From NCBI RefSeq assembly GCF_019352175.1, contig NZ_JACBYI010000058.1, forward strand, positions 1 to 34,593: a stretch of 34,593 nucleotides of DNA, in the 5' to 3' direction. Numbering within the stretch: position 1 is the first letter of the stretch; every line of letters begins with the position of its first letter. The notes beneath the pieces are model-generated. The model saw nothing but the letters and a program-made list of their open reading frames with translations, ran no database searches and had not been told where the DNA came from. The DNA is from Paenibacillus sp. S150. Lineage in GTDB: Bacteria; Bacillota; Bacilli; Paenibacillales; Paenibacillaceae. Positions 16,841 through 25,413 of the stretch are shown piece after piece. Both the position numbers and the translations under genes were made by a program.

Positions 16841-17116
16841 ATGGCGACAACCTCTGTCTGCAAAGGCTGCCGGGAAGATTATAAGGTTACACAGGCACAG
16901 ATTGACCGCATCCTGGCCTCCTCAATGTTCAATGAAGGCAATACGGCCTCTGATCAGGTGTATGCTGAGCGGGTCGCACTCTGCGGCGGCTGTCCCAAGC
17001 TGCAGGACGGTGTCACCTGCACCGCCTGCGGCTGCATTATACCGGTGGTTGCCCGGCTGAAGGCACGCGGCTGCCCGCTTCCCGGCGGAGGCCTGTGGCA
17101 GCCGGTCAACGAATGA
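16841..17116 (+). CDS. small Cys-rich putative metal-binding protein
   Basis: A 91-aa protein with four cysteine groups: CKGC near the N-terminus, CGGC in the middle, CTACGC further on and one more Cys near the end, a pattern suggesting two zinc ribbons. It resembles the uncharacterised DUF6171-type proteins of Bacillales, a recollection from memory. The start has AAGGAGC, and the gene lies 13 bp after abfA, so the two are probably co-transcribed. No functional link to arabinose use is evident from the sequence. Confidence 0.7.
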   Translation: MATTSVCKGCREDYKVTQAQIDRILASSMFNEGNTASDQVYAERVALCGGCPKLQDGVTCTACGCIIPVVARLKARGCPLPGGGLWQPVNE

Positions 17117-17186
17117 GCTTGGCCTTCTTGTCTTAAGGCCAAGCGGTGCAAGAATGCGGCGCGGCATGAAGCCTGCCAGAACCCCA

Positions 17187-17238
17187 AGAACCCCCGCTCA
17201 TCCGCCAGCTATTACGCTGCGGGTGAGCGGGGGTTCTT
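17187..17238. terminator. terminator between convergent genes
   Basis: GAACCCCCGCTCA-C/T-CCGC pairs with GCGGGTGAGCGGGGGTTC around a 13-base loop, giving an 18-bp stem with one G-T pair, followed by TTCATT on the plus strand. It lies between the Cys-rich gene and the opposite-strand regulator and may serve both. Confidence 0.75.
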
Positions 17239-17269
17239 CATTGCAGGCATGTTCGTGCAGGCGTCTGCT

Positions 17270-18208
17270 TCAGAAGGATTCGGCGGCATCATGACTGTCG
17301 GGCAGATCTGTATAGAACAGTTCAACCAGCATGTCTTCGTTATAGTTGCCAAACCCTTTGCCGAACAGTGTCAGACCGCCGATATGCTCGGCATCATCCT
17401 CTACGGAGAGCCTGAAGCTCCACTGCTTGCTGCGGATGTCCACCTGGTCCAGCGTAACGCCGGAAAGCTTGAGCCCGTCCATATAGGTGCCCTTGGGCGT
17501 GATGCGCAGCTGTTTGCGCAGCCCGTATTGATTCGTGAGTGCAGGCCACCACGAAGGCGTATATTTGCCTCTGCTGTCCCCATAGTCACCGGGACTGGTC
17601 CAGAAGCCCAGCTTTCTGCCGTTCAGGGTAAAGGTAATGTCCGAGGGCCAGTTGTTATTGATCGAGGGCGCTTCGGAGGCGATTTCCATCGTAATGGCCA
17701 GCTCATCCGGCTGTTGGCTGGACAGCAGGAAGTTGGGGATTTTGTATTCGATGTAGCCTTTGCCGAACCATAGTATGGCCGCATTCATCCGCTCCAGATC
17801 CCAGAAATAGCGCGGGTCGTCAAAACTTCCGATGATCTGCTCCGCAGTCGCCAGCCCGCAGGTCGGCTCAATTGCGAAGTCGGAATAATGGCCCACCGGC
17901 AGCTCGATGCGGTAGCCTTTGCGCTCCGGTTTCATTTGGCCGGGGAAAATGATCTCTGCACCCTCCGCAGCCAGCGTGCAGATCTTTTGCAGTCCGCTCC
18001 GCCCCGGGGCCATATGTGTCCGAATCAGCCCGGCAGCCTCCAGCTTGCGGACATGCATGGTCATTATTGCACTGCTTAGCTTGGCCGCCGCCGCAAGCTC
18101 CTTGACGTTCATGGGCTGAACGGCGAGAAGGCGGAGCATCTGGAGGCGCACTGCGCTCGATAAGGCTTCGTACACGGGCAGTGATTTTTCGGTAAGATCC
18201 AATTTCAT
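17270..18208 (-). CDS. ArsR-type HTH regulator, probable controller of abfA
   Basis: A 312-aa protein. Residues about 8-80 form an ArsR-type winged helix: LSSAVRLQMLRLLAVQPMNV, KELAAAAKLSSAIMTMHVRK and LEAAGLIRTHMAPGRSG. The remaining 230 residues form a beta-rich domain (for example EPTCGLATAEQIIGSFDDPR and GRKLGFWTSPGDYGDSRGKY) that could sense a sugar; I do not recognise it beyond similar fused regulators found next to arabinofuranosidase genes in Paenibacillus. GGAGG lies upstream of the ATG. Its own upstream region carries the palindrome that is also found twice at abfA, consistent with autoregulation and control of abfA. It is not a metal sensor by residues: no CXC metal motif is visible. 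Confidence 0.8.
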   Translation of the reverse strand: MKLDLTEKSLPVYEALSSAVRLQMLRLLAVQPMNVKELAAAAKLSSAIMTMHVRKLEAAGLIRTHMAPGRSGLQKICTLAAEGAEIIFPGQMKPERKGYRIELPVGHYSDFAIEPTCGLATAEQIIGSFDDPRYFWDLERMNAAILWFGKGYIEYKIPNFLLSSQQPDELAITMEIASEAPSINNNWPSDITFTLNGRKLGFWTSPGDYGDSRGKYTPSWWPALTNQYGLRKQLRITPKGTYMDGLKLSGVTLDQVDIRSKQWSFRLSVEDDAEHIGGLTLFGKGFGNYNEDMLVELFYTDLPDSHDAAESF

Positions 18209-18238
18209 TGGGCAGCCTCCGGTTCAGGTTTCGTATAG

Positions 18239-18255
18239 TTAATAAGTATATTATT
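18239..18255. promoter_or_regulatory. operator-like palindrome before the ArsR-type regulator
   Basis: ATAGTTAATAAGTATATTA (18235-18253) matches ATAGTTAATAAATATATTA upstream of abfA with one difference. The core TTAATA-N4-TATTAT is an imperfect inverted repeat about 30 bp upstream of the regulator's ATG. Confidence 0.65.
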
Positions 18256-18359
18256 CAAATGAGGTTCTTACAAGCTGTTTGCCTCTTAACGGCGCCTCCA
18301 CTTTTATCACAGACACCCCCGGCCTTTGTCCGCTATGATGTACAGGAAGAATTAGCGGT

Positions 18360-18533
18360 GAAACAAGGTGCCTTTGAATATTATTTCAAGGGATAACAGG
18401 GAATCGGGTGCAACTCCCGAGCGGTCCCGCCACTGTAAGGAAGAGCCAGCCTTCACAATGTCACTCGGTTTAGCCCCGGGGAAGACGAAGGCCGGGCTGT
18501 GATCCCGAGCCAGGAGACCTACCTTGTTTGCGC
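18360..18533 (+). ncRNA. cobalamin (AdoCbl) riboswitch
   Basis: A class-I cobalamin riboswitch. Visible conserved blocks are AAACAAGGTGCC at the 5' side, GGGAATCGGGTGCAACTCCC, the hallmark GCGGTCCCGCCACTGTA, and the B12 box AGCCAGGAGACCTACC pairing back to the 5' strand. It lies upstream of cbiM and is followed by a terminator at 18645, so high coenzyme B12 should cause premature termination of the whole operon. The nearest promoter-like sequence is TATGAT at 18334 with a poor -35. Confidence 0.95.
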
Positions 18534-18644
18534 ACACACGACTCTACGCGGATAGGAGCGGTGTACGATGGATTAAGAGACAAGGGTGCGCTGCATGACT
18601 TGGCGGCGGGGCAGCCTTCTCTTTGTGATCTGAACACGTACATA

Positions 18645-18675
18645 CAACTCCCACCCTCCGGGGCGGGAGTTTTTC
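18645..18675 (+). terminator. riboswitch expression-platform terminator
   Basis: AACTCCC(A)CC pairs with GGCGGGAGTT around CTCCGG, with TTTTC following. It lies 112 bases after the riboswitch aptamer and 92 bases before cbiM, the position expected for transcriptional attenuation. Confidence 0.85.
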
Positions 18676-18766
18676 GGGTTTGAAATAGAAACGGCGCCTG
18701 CTGAAGGGCAGGGGAAGCCGGTTCTGCCTGCCAGCGCTAATTCAGAAAAACAATGGAGGTGTGGAA

Positions 18767-19534
18767 ATGAACAAACGCAGCTTTTGGCGTTTTGCTTCGC
18801 TGGTTGGCGTATTTGCCGTTTATTTTCTGCTGAATGAACCGGGTACGGCGCAGGCGATGCACATTATGGAAGGTTTTTTGCCGGCAGGCTGGGCGGTATT
18901 CTGGTGGGCGGCTTTTCTGCCGTTCTTTTTCCTGGGTATCCTTAAGCTCAGAAAAATGACCCGTGACAACCCGGAGCTGAAGCTCCTGCTGGGTCTGTCC
19001 GGCGCGTTCACGTTCGTGCTCTCGGCTCTCAAAATGCCTTCCGTAACAGGAAGCAGCTCCCATCCCACAGGGACGGGACTCGGCGCCGTGATGCTGGGGC
19101 CGCTGCCGATGGGCGTGATCGGCTCAATTGTACTGCTGTTCCAGGCGCTGCTGCTCGCTCACGGCGGAATCACTACGCTGGGAGCGAACGCCTTTTCCAT
19201 GGCGGTGGCGGGGCCTTTTGCCGGCTATGCGGTATACAAGCTGCTGATGAAGACGGGCGGGCGTGAGAAGCTGGCGGTATTCTGCGCAGCTGCGGCGGCG
19301 GATCTGATGACCTATGTCGTCACTTCCTTTCAGCTCGCGGTGGCTTTTCCGTCGGCAGATGGCGGTGTACTGGCTTCCTTTGTTAAATTCGGCGGTATAT
19401 TTGCCGTGACTCAGATTCCGCTGGCGGTCAGCGAAGGACTGCTGACGGTGCTGCTCTGGAACTGGCTGAAGGCCTACAGTCCGCAAGAGCTGTCATTGCT
19501 TAAGCGGGGAGCCAAGGGAGGAAATGCGCTATGA
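18767..19534 (+). CDS. cbiM: cobalt ECF transporter substrate-specific subunit CbiM
   Basis: A 255-aa integral membrane protein that captures Co2+ for the ECF transporter CbiMNQO. A signal-like N-terminus (to about residue 30) is followed by AMHIMEGFLP; in characterised CbiM/NikM proteins cleavage exposes Met-His, and this His ligates the metal. Further conserved pieces are KMPSVTGSSSHPTGTGLGAV and HGGITTLGANAFSMAVAGP. Several hydrophobic helices follow. I chose the ATG at 18767, seven bases after GGAGG, over the GTG at 18761. It is the first gene behind the B12 riboswitch. Confidence 0.95.
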   Translation: MNKRSFWRFASLVGVFAVYFLLNEPGTAQAMHIMEGFLPAGWAVFWWAAFLPFFFLGILKLRKMTRDNPELKLLLGLSGAFTFVLSALKMPSVTGSSSHPTGTGLGAVMLGPLPMGVIGSIVLLFQALLLAHGGITTLGANAFSMAVAGPFAGYAVYKLLMKTGGREKLAVFCAAAAADLMTYVVTSFQLAVAFPSADGGVLASFVKFGGIFAVTQIPLAVSEGLLTVLLWNWLKAYSPQELSLLKRGAKGGNAL

Positions 19535-19836
19535 AGAACAAATGGATAAATGTGCTCATGCTGCTGGCCGTGGTTCTGCTGGTGGTGCTGCCGCTGCTGC
19601 TGGTGAACGGGGAGTTCGGCGGAGCCGATGAAGCGGCTGAGGGGGTAATTACAGAGATTAATCCCGCCTACAAGCCGTGGTTCAAGCCGCTGGCCGAGCT
19701 GCCGGGTGAGACGGAGAGCATGCTGTTCGCGCTGCAGGCGGCCCTTGGTGCAGGTGTGATCGGTTATACGCTGGGTCTCTTCAAGGGAAGACAGGACCGG
19801 CAGGGCCGGCAGAAGCTGAATGATCAGAAGAATTGA
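19531..19836 (+). CDS. cbiN: cobalt transporter accessory subunit CbiN
   Basis: A 101-aa protein with two membrane helices: INVLMLLAVVLLVVLPLLLV at the N-terminus and FALQAALGAGVIGYTLGLF towards the end. An extracytoplasmic loop between them contains YKPWFKPLAELPGETESMLF, the conserved CbiN segment. CbiN assists metal loading of CbiM. It overlaps cbiM by ATGA and cbiQ by 17 bases, so the three are translationally coupled. Confidence 0.93.
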   Translation: MKNKWINVLMLLAVVLLVVLPLLLVNGEFGGADEAAEGVITEINPAYKPWFKPLAELPGETESMLFALQAALGAGVIGYTLGLFKGRQDRQGRQKLNDQKN

Positions 19837-20608
19837 TGCTTTATCCTACAGCAACGCCCTGCGGCAGCTGTCTCCGATGTGGAAAACCCTCTTCGCAGCC
19901 GTCATGTTCGTGCTCTCTTATATGCTGCATCCTGCCCTGCAGGTTCTCATAGCATTGTGGATGATGCTGTGGTGCCTGGGGTACGCCAAAATCCCGCTGC
20001 GGGCATATGGGCTGTTGTTCGGCACAGCACTGCTGTTCTACGGCCTCAGCCTGCCTGCGCTGCTGGTGGAGCTGGGCCGTCCGGCCGCCGGTGGGGCTGT
20101 CTTGAGCCTGAGGCTGCCGGGCACGGAACGGTTTCTCTACATCACACGGGCCGGGGAGCTGCGGGCGGCGCTGCTGCTGGCCCGGGTATCGGCCTGTCTG
20201 GCCTGCTGTTTTTTTATGATGCTGACAACGCCCTTCGGCGAGCTGCTGCAGGTGCTGCGCAGGCTGAGGATGCCGCAGATCGTGCTGGAGCTGATGCTGA
20301 TTATGTACCGTTTCCTGTTTCTGCTGAATGATGCGGCGCATGGATTGCTGCTGGCCCGGCGGCTGCGCGGCGGCCGGAGGGGCTTCATGTCCAAGCTGCG
20401 GGAGACGGCCGGCATGGCGGCGTCGCTGTTCGCAAGCACGATGCACCGCTACTACGGGCTGTCGCAGGGGCTTATGACCCGGGGGTTCACCGGGGAGATT
20501 CTTTTGCCTCCCTATGCGGCGCGGACAGTGCCGCGCAGATTCGCCATTGAGGCGTACGCGGGAATAACACTGCTGCTGCTTGCCCAGCTGTGGATGATAT
20601 GGATCTAA
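19820..20608 (+). CDS. cbiQ: ECF transporter T component CbiQ
   Basis: A 262-aa membrane protein, the scaffold linking CbiM to the ATPase. It opens IDALSYSNALRQLSPMWKTL, typical of CbiQ, and has multiple hydrophobic helices and the coupling-helix region LLARRLRGGRRGF and SQGLMTRGFTGE, which contains the Ala-Arg-Gly-like motifs that grip the ATPase. The start lies within the end of cbiN. A 47-bp gap separates it from cbiO. Confidence 0.92.
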   Translation: MIRRIDALSYSNALRQLSPMWKTLFAAVMFVLSYMLHPALQVLIALWMMLWCLGYAKIPLRAYGLLFGTALLFYGLSLPALLVELGRPAAGGAVLSLRLPGTERFLYITRAGELRAALLLARVSACLACCFFMMLTTPFGELLQVLRRLRMPQIVLELMLIMYRFLFLLNDAAHGLLLARRLRGGRRGFMSKLRETAGMAASLFASTMHRYYGLSQGLMTRGFTGEILLPPYAARTVPRRFAIEAYAGITLLLLAQLWMIWI

Positions 20609-20655
20609 ATGCGGATGAAATGATGAAGTGAAACGCTCGGAAGAAGGAGAGCAGC

Positions 20656-21564
20656 ATGGAGATGGATTATAGCTTGGCTCTGGAGAATGTTGTATTTCAT
20701 TATCCGGACATGGCGGAGCCTGCGCTCCGGGACCTGACCGTCCGCTTCCCCAAGGGCTGCAAAACAGCGGTGCTTGGACATAACGGCTCCGGCAAATCAA
20801 CGCTGTTTCTGCATGCGGTGGGCCTGCTGCGGCCGCAAAAGGGTATGGTGCTGCAAGCGGGAGCACCTGTATCCTACGCCAAAAAAGAGCTTGCTGCGCT
20901 GCGGCGCAGAGTCGGGCTGGTCTTTCAGGACCCCGAGCAGCAGCTGATTCTGAGCACACCGCTGGAGGATATCTCCTTCGGGCTGCGGGGGACGGGCATG
21001 GAAGAGGCGGAAATAGAGGCGCGGTGTGCGGCGGTACTGGACAGGTTGAGCCTGTCGGCGCTGAAGGACAAACCGGTTCACCAGCTCAGTCTGGGCCAGA
21101 AAAAGCGCACTGCGCTCGCAGGTGTGATGGCGATGGAGCCGGAGCTGATTTTGCTCGACGAGCCTACGTCCTACCTGGACCCGGTGTCCGAGGCGCAGCT
21201 TCTGGACGGGCTGGACAGTATTCACCGCACGGGCCGGACGGTGGTCATGGCCACGCATGATATGAACCTGGCCTACCGCTGGGCGGACTGGATCATCGTC
21301 CTCGATCAGGGCGTCTGCCATGCTGCCGGAACGCCGGAGGCTATTTTTGCCGGGCGGGAGGCGCTGCAGGCCATTGGTCTGGAGCTTCCGCTGCTGGCGG
21401 AGCTGTGGCATAGCCTGCCCCTGCGCTTAACCGCCGGCCGCATGGCTCCGCGGAATGCGGAGGATTTCAAGGCAATGCTGAACGGGATGCTGGGGGAAGG
21501 GCCGGAAGAGAGGCAGGCGGACTGGCTGATTGAAGATTACACGCGAACGGGGGAACGAGAATGA
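20656..21564 (+). CDS. cbiO: ECF transporter ATPase CbiO
   Basis: A 302-aa ABC ATPase that powers cobalt uptake. Walker A is GHNGSGKST (near residue 40), then the Q-loop in VFQDPEQQL, the ABC signature LSLGQKKR, Walker B LILLDEPTS with the D-loop YLDP, and the switch His in MATHDMN. The DPEQQ segment is typical of ECF ATPases. A GAAGGAGAGC site precedes the ATG. It ends in ATGA overlap with the next gene. A C-terminal extension of about 60 residues past the ATPase core is present. Confidence 0.94.
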   Translation: MEMDYSLALENVVFHYPDMAEPALRDLTVRFPKGCKTAVLGHNGSGKSTLFLHAVGLLRPQKGMVLQAGAPVSYAKKELAALRRRVGLVFQDPEQQLILSTPLEDISFGLRGTGMEEAEIEARCAAVLDRLSLSALKDKPVHQLSLGQKKRTALAGVMAMEPELILLDEPTSYLDPVSEAQLLDGLDSIHRTGRTVVMATHDMNLAYRWADWIIVLDQGVCHAAGTPEAIFAGREALQAIGLELPLLAELWHSLPLRLTAGRMAPRNAEDFKAMLNGMLGEGPEERQADWLIEDYTRTGERE

Positions 21565-24509
21565 ACAAGCAGGGAAAGCTGCTGATTATCGGCTTTGGTC
21601 CAGGCAGCCTGGAGCATATTACAGGCCGCGCCCTGGCTGCGCTGGAAGAAAGTGAGGCCGTGATCGGCTATACCACATATGTGGATCTGGTCAAGCCGCT
21701 GCTTGAGGATCAGGAGATTGTCGGCACAGGCATGACCGAGGAGGTCAGCCGGGCCCAGGAAGCGGTGCGCCGCGCGGAAGCCGGACAGACCATCGCCGTA
21801 ATCTCCAGCGGGGACGCCGGTGTATACGGAATGGCCGGGCTGGTGTACGAAGTGCTGGTCGAACGAGGCTGGAGCCGTGCCGAAGGCGTGGAGGTTGAAG
21901 TGATCCCCGGCATATCAGCCATTCAATCCTGCTCTTCGCTGCTGGGTGCTCCGGTTATGCACGATTCCTGCACGATCAGCCTGAGTGACCATCTTACCCC
22001 ATGGGAGAGTATTGCGGCCCGTGTGGAGGCTGCGGGGGCAGCGGATTTTGTCATTGCCTTCTATAATCCGCGCAGCGGAAAGCGGACACGCCAGATTGAA
22101 GAGGCACGCCAAATTCTGCTCCGTTACCGCGAGCCTGCCACTCCTGTAGGCATCGTAAAAAGCGCGTACCGCAACCGTGAGCTGACGGTTGTTACGACGC
22201 TGCAGGATATGCTGGACCATGAGATCGGCATGCTATCGACTGTGATCGTCGGCAACTCCGCCACAATGGTCTATGAGGGCCTTATGATTACACCGCGCGG
22301 CTACGGGCGCAAGTACAGCCTCGGTTCAGATACGCAGACCCTGAAGCCGCATGAGCGGCTGCGGACCTCTGCGGAGCCCTGGTCACTGGCGGCGCTGGAT
22401 GCCGGAGAAGACTCCAAAGCCGGGGAGCCTCCGGCCGACAAGGGGCGGATAGGGCTTGCAGACTGTGAAGACGGTGGAGTACCTAAAGGGGCAGTGCTGA
22501 ACGCGGGACCTTCGTCTGGGGTGAACGGGATGGCGGAGCCGGCTGTTTCCGCCGGGGCGCCGGTGCACCGGACTGCAGTCTGTGAATTGGAGCTCTCGCC
22601 GGCCAGCGGAAGCCGGAAATTCAGCGGCGCCCAAATGAAGCTGCTGGCAGAGCTGGCTGGGGATGATGGCCGGCTTGGATATACCAGGGACGGCCATTTG
22701 CTGCTGCGGAGCTTCCGGACAGAGCATGCCGAAATGGCCCCGCTGCTTGCTGCGGCAGGGCTGAATGCAACCGTGCCGGGCGATGTTGTGAAGGTGAAAA
22801 CCTGCGGCTTCTGTGATTTGAGAAAAGAGAACGCGCTTGGAGCCGCGCGGCGTTTATATAAAGAGCTGAACGGGCGGCCTGTACCCAGAGAGCTGCAGAT
22901 CAATGTGGCCGGCTGCGGGATGGCCTGCAGCTCGGCGGTGCTGGAGGATATCGGTCTCATCTATTCCAGGGGCAGCTATGAGCTGTATCTTGGCGGCAAA
23001 AAATCCGGACGCGCCGCACACGCAGGCAGCAGGGTCCGTGAGGGAATGAACGAAGGGGAAGCGGTAGCCGCTGTAATGGAGGTAGTTGAACAATACTGCG
23101 CGGAGGGCTATCAGAATGAACGGTTTTATGCTTTTTTTGAGCGGATGGGGAGCGGGCTTTCTATGAACTGCAAGAATACGGAGAACGGGCTGGACTGTGA
23201 ACACACGTATGCACGGACACCGGAAGGAGCGCACGGGCTGACAACGGTTTTGCTTGTGGGACACGGCAGCCGTGTGGAAGCGGGGAATGAAGAGCTGCGG
23301 GATTTCACCCGTTTGCTTGCTGCCCGCATGCCGGAGCTGACCATTGAAACCTGCTTTATCGAGCTGTCGGCTCCATCCATTTCCGAAGGAATCGACAAAT
23401 GTGTGCAGGAAGGGGCGGGGACGGTCTATGTGGTGCCGATTATTTTGTTCGCGGCGGGCCATTCCAAGCTGGATATTCCAATGGCACTGGATCAAGCGAA
23501 GCTGAAATATCCGGGCGTGGAATTTGTGTATGGCCGCCCCATCGGTGTGCAGGAGAGAGCGGTGGAAATTCTGCTGGACCGGATTGCGGAAGCCGTGCCG
23601 CTGTCAGGCGGGACCGCCGAGCAAACGCTGCCGGCGGAGCCTGGCTCTTCCGCGCGCCTGAATACCGGCAAGCTGGAGGCTGCGGCAGCATGGTCTGAAG
23701 AAGAGACGGCCCTCGCTGCTGAGGAGGAGACATCTTCTTCCGAGGTTGGGGATGGGGATACAATCGTGCTTGTCATGGGCCGTGGAGGCAGTGATCCGGA
23801 TGCGAACAGCGATTTCTGCAAGCTGACCCGCATGCTTTGGGAGAGAACCTCCTATAAAAGCGTCGAGGCTTGTTTTATTGCGGTCACCAAGCCTTCGCTG
23901 CCTGAAGGGCTGGAGCGCTGCCTTGCTCTGGGCGCGCGCAAAATTATCGTGCTGCCGTATTTATTGTTCACTGGAGTGCTGATGAAGCAGTTCAGTGAAG
24001 CGGTGAGCCGTTTTGCCGCAGCGCATCCGGAGATTGAAGTGGAGGCCGGCAGCTATTTAGGCTCCCACCCGCTGCTGTCCGACATGCTGCTGGAGCGTAT
24101 TGAAGAGACGGTGGCCGGCCGTTCCGCCGCCAATTGTGACAACTGCAAATACCGGGATGAAGCCTCCGCGCACCACTATCACCACCATCATGGCAGCGAT
24201 GGGCATGATCACGGACACGAAGGGGAAGACGGGCATGAAGATCACGGACATGGGAATCACGGACACCACGCTGAACATCACGTGCATGAGCATACCCATG
24301 GGCACCAAGGCGCGCATCACGGGCACAGCCATGAGGCGGGGCATCCTGGCGGTCACGGGCATCATTCCAATAGTGAAGACGCGCATAGCCGCGGCGAGCA
24401 GGCAGGCGGAGCTGCCGCGTCCGCTTCAGTTGCAGGCGCAGACATCCAGCCGCAGCCGGAAGCTTCACAGGATGCTATGCGCCCGGCAAGCGCTCCTAAG
24501 GCGCACTGA
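21561..24509 (+). CDS. cbiH: CbiH60-CbiX fusion: C17 methyltransferase/ring contraction, siroheme-type Fe-S domain and cobaltochelatase
   Basis: A 982-aa multidomain enzyme. Residues 1-255 are the cobalt-factor III C17-methyltransferase CbiH (GFGPGSLEHITGRALAAL, SSGDAGVYGMAG, PGISA, AFYNPRSGKR). After a Pro/Ala-rich linker, residues about 340-550 form a nitrite/sulfite-reductase-like half with Cys415/Cys418 (CGFC) and Cys452/Cys456 (CGMAC), as in Bacillus megaterium CbiH60, whose Fe-S domain is known. Residues about 562-680 are a CbiX cobaltochelatase unit with VGHGSR (His568) and AAGHSKLD. Residues about 735-850 are a second CbiX-like repeat in which both histidines are lost (GRGGSD, TGVLMKQF), as expected for the non-catalytic half of long CbiX. 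The end has CDNC (859-862) and a tail with dozens of His. It supplies both cobalt insertion and ring contraction. Confidence 0.9.
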   Translation: MNKQGKLLIIGFGPGSLEHITGRALAALEESEAVIGYTTYVDLVKPLLEDQEIVGTGMTEEVSRAQEAVRRAEAGQTIAVISSGDAGVYGMAGLVYEVLVERGWSRAEGVEVEVIPGISAIQSCSSLLGAPVMHDSCTISLSDHLTPWESIAARVEAAGAADFVIAFYNPRSGKRTRQIEEARQILLRYREPATPVGIVKSAYRNRELTVVTTLQDMLDHEIGMLSTVIVGNSATMVYEGLMITPRGYGRKYSLGSDTQTLKPHERLRTSAEPWSLAALDAGEDSKAGEPPADKGRIGLADCEDGGVPKGAVLNAGPSSGVNGMAEPAVSAGAPVHRTAVCELELSPASGSRKFSGAQMKLLAELAGDDGRLGYTRDGHLLLRSFRTEHAEMAPLLAAAGLNATVPGDVVKVKTCGFCDLRKENALGAARRLYKELNGRPVPRELQINVAGCGMACSSAVLEDIGLIYSRGSYELYLGGKKSGRAAHAGSRVREGMNEGEAVAAVMEVVEQYCAEGYQNERFYAFFERMGSGLSMNCKNTENGLDCEHTYARTPEGAHGLTTVLLVGHGSRVEAGNEELRDFTRLLAARMPELTIETCFIELSAPSISEGIDKCVQEGAGTVYVVPIILFAAGHSKLDIPMALDQAKLKYPGVEFVYGRPIGVQERAVEILLDRIAEAVPLSGGTAEQTLPAEPGSSARLNTGKLEAAAAWSEEETALAAEEETSSSEVGDGDTIVLVMGRGGSDPDANSDFCKLTRMLWERTSYKSVEACFIAVTKPSLPEGLERCLALGARKIIVLPYLLFTGVLMKQFSEAVSRFAAAHPEIEVEAGSYLGSHPLLSDMLLERIEETVAGRSAANCDNCKYRDEASAHHYHHHHGSDGHDHGHEGEDGHEDHGHGNHGHHAEHHVHEHTHGHQGAHHGHSHEAGHPGGHGHHSNSEDAHSRGEQAGGAAASASVAGADIQPQPEASQDAMRPASAPKAH

Positions 24510-24514
24510 CCGCG

Positions 24515-25291
24515 ATGATATTTATGTTGTGCGGCACCAGTGACGCCCGTGAACTGGCGCTGGCCCTGTCAAGCCGGCAGCTGCCGCTGCTGGCTTCGGT
24601 TGTGACGGACAGCGCTGCGGAGCGCCTTGAAGCGGCCGGCATCAAGGTGCGCGTGGGCAGGCTGGACCAGCAGGGGCTGACCTTGCTCCTGCGCGGGGGC
24701 GGCTTTCGCGTCCTCATAGATGCCAGCCATCCGTTTGCGCTGGAGGCGCATGTCCATGCCAGGGGAGCGGCTGCTGAGCTCGGGCTGCCGTATTTGCGCT
24801 ATGAGCGGCGCAGCATCCTTTATGACGATCATCCCAGGCTGATTGTTGTGCCTTCCTACGAAGAAGCCGCACGCGCGGCCAGGCAGCTGAAAGGCTCCAT
24901 TATGCTGACCACAGGCGGCAAAACATTGGGGATCTTTGCGGAGTCACTGCTGAATGATCCGGAAATCCGGCTGACAGTCAGATTGCTGCCTTGTCTGGAG
25001 AATATGGAGAAATGTCTTTCCCTTGGGATAGAGCAGCGCAATATCATTGCCCTGCAGGGGCCTTTTTCGCGGGAGCTCAATGAAGCCCTGTTCAGGCAAT
25101 TCGGCACACAGGTCATGATTACCAAGGAGAGCGGTGCGGAAGGCTCCCTGGATGAAAAGGTGCATGCGGCACTCGATATGGGGCTTTATGTCATTTTGAT
25201 TGCGCGGCCGCAAGCTTCTTGGGGAAATGTCCGCGGGGTGTATGAGTCTTTTGAGGAGATACTGAGCGCAGTTAAGCATGTGCTGGAATAG
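24515..25291 (+). CDS. cbiJ: cobalt-precorrin-6A reductase CbiJ
   Basis: A 258-aa reductase of the CbiJ/CobK family, which reduces cobalt-precorrin-6A at the C18-C19 bond with a nicotinamide cofactor. Visible are the N-terminal nucleotide site MLCGTSDARELALAL, LIDASHPFALEAHVHA with YLRYERR, LTTGGKTLG, and the C-terminal ITKESGAEGSLDEKVHAA. The gene starts 5 bp after cbiH, with only a weak site (TAAGGCG), suggesting coupled translation. An ATG three codons downstream is also possible. A 122-bp gap follows, containing TATAAT at 25389 without a convincing -35. Confidence 0.92.
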   Translation: MIFMLCGTSDARELALALSSRQLPLLASVVTDSAAERLEAAGIKVRVGRLDQQGLTLLLRGGGFRVLIDASHPFALEAHVHARGAAAELGLPYLRYERRSILYDDHPRLIVVPSYEEAARAARQLKGSIMLTTGGKTLGIFAESLLNDPEIRLTVRLLPCLENMEKCLSLGIEQRNIIALQGPFSRELNEALFRQFGTQVMITKESGAEGSLDEKVHAALDMGLYVILIARPQASWGNVRGVYESFEEILSAVKHVLE

Positions 25292-25413
25292 AACGCTTGA
25301 ATGAACAAATTCAGCTTAAGTTTACTGGGAAAAAATCGAGTTGCAGCGGCGGCGGCAGAAATTCTGTGAAGCGGGCCAATCAGCAGCTTATAATGAAGAA
25401 ATGAGGGATAGCT

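Noticed and set aside
19841..20959. 372-codon minus-strand frame across cbiQ and cbiO
   Set aside because: Antisense to two clearly identified transporter genes; composition is Gln/Pro/Arg-rich, typical of a shadow frame.
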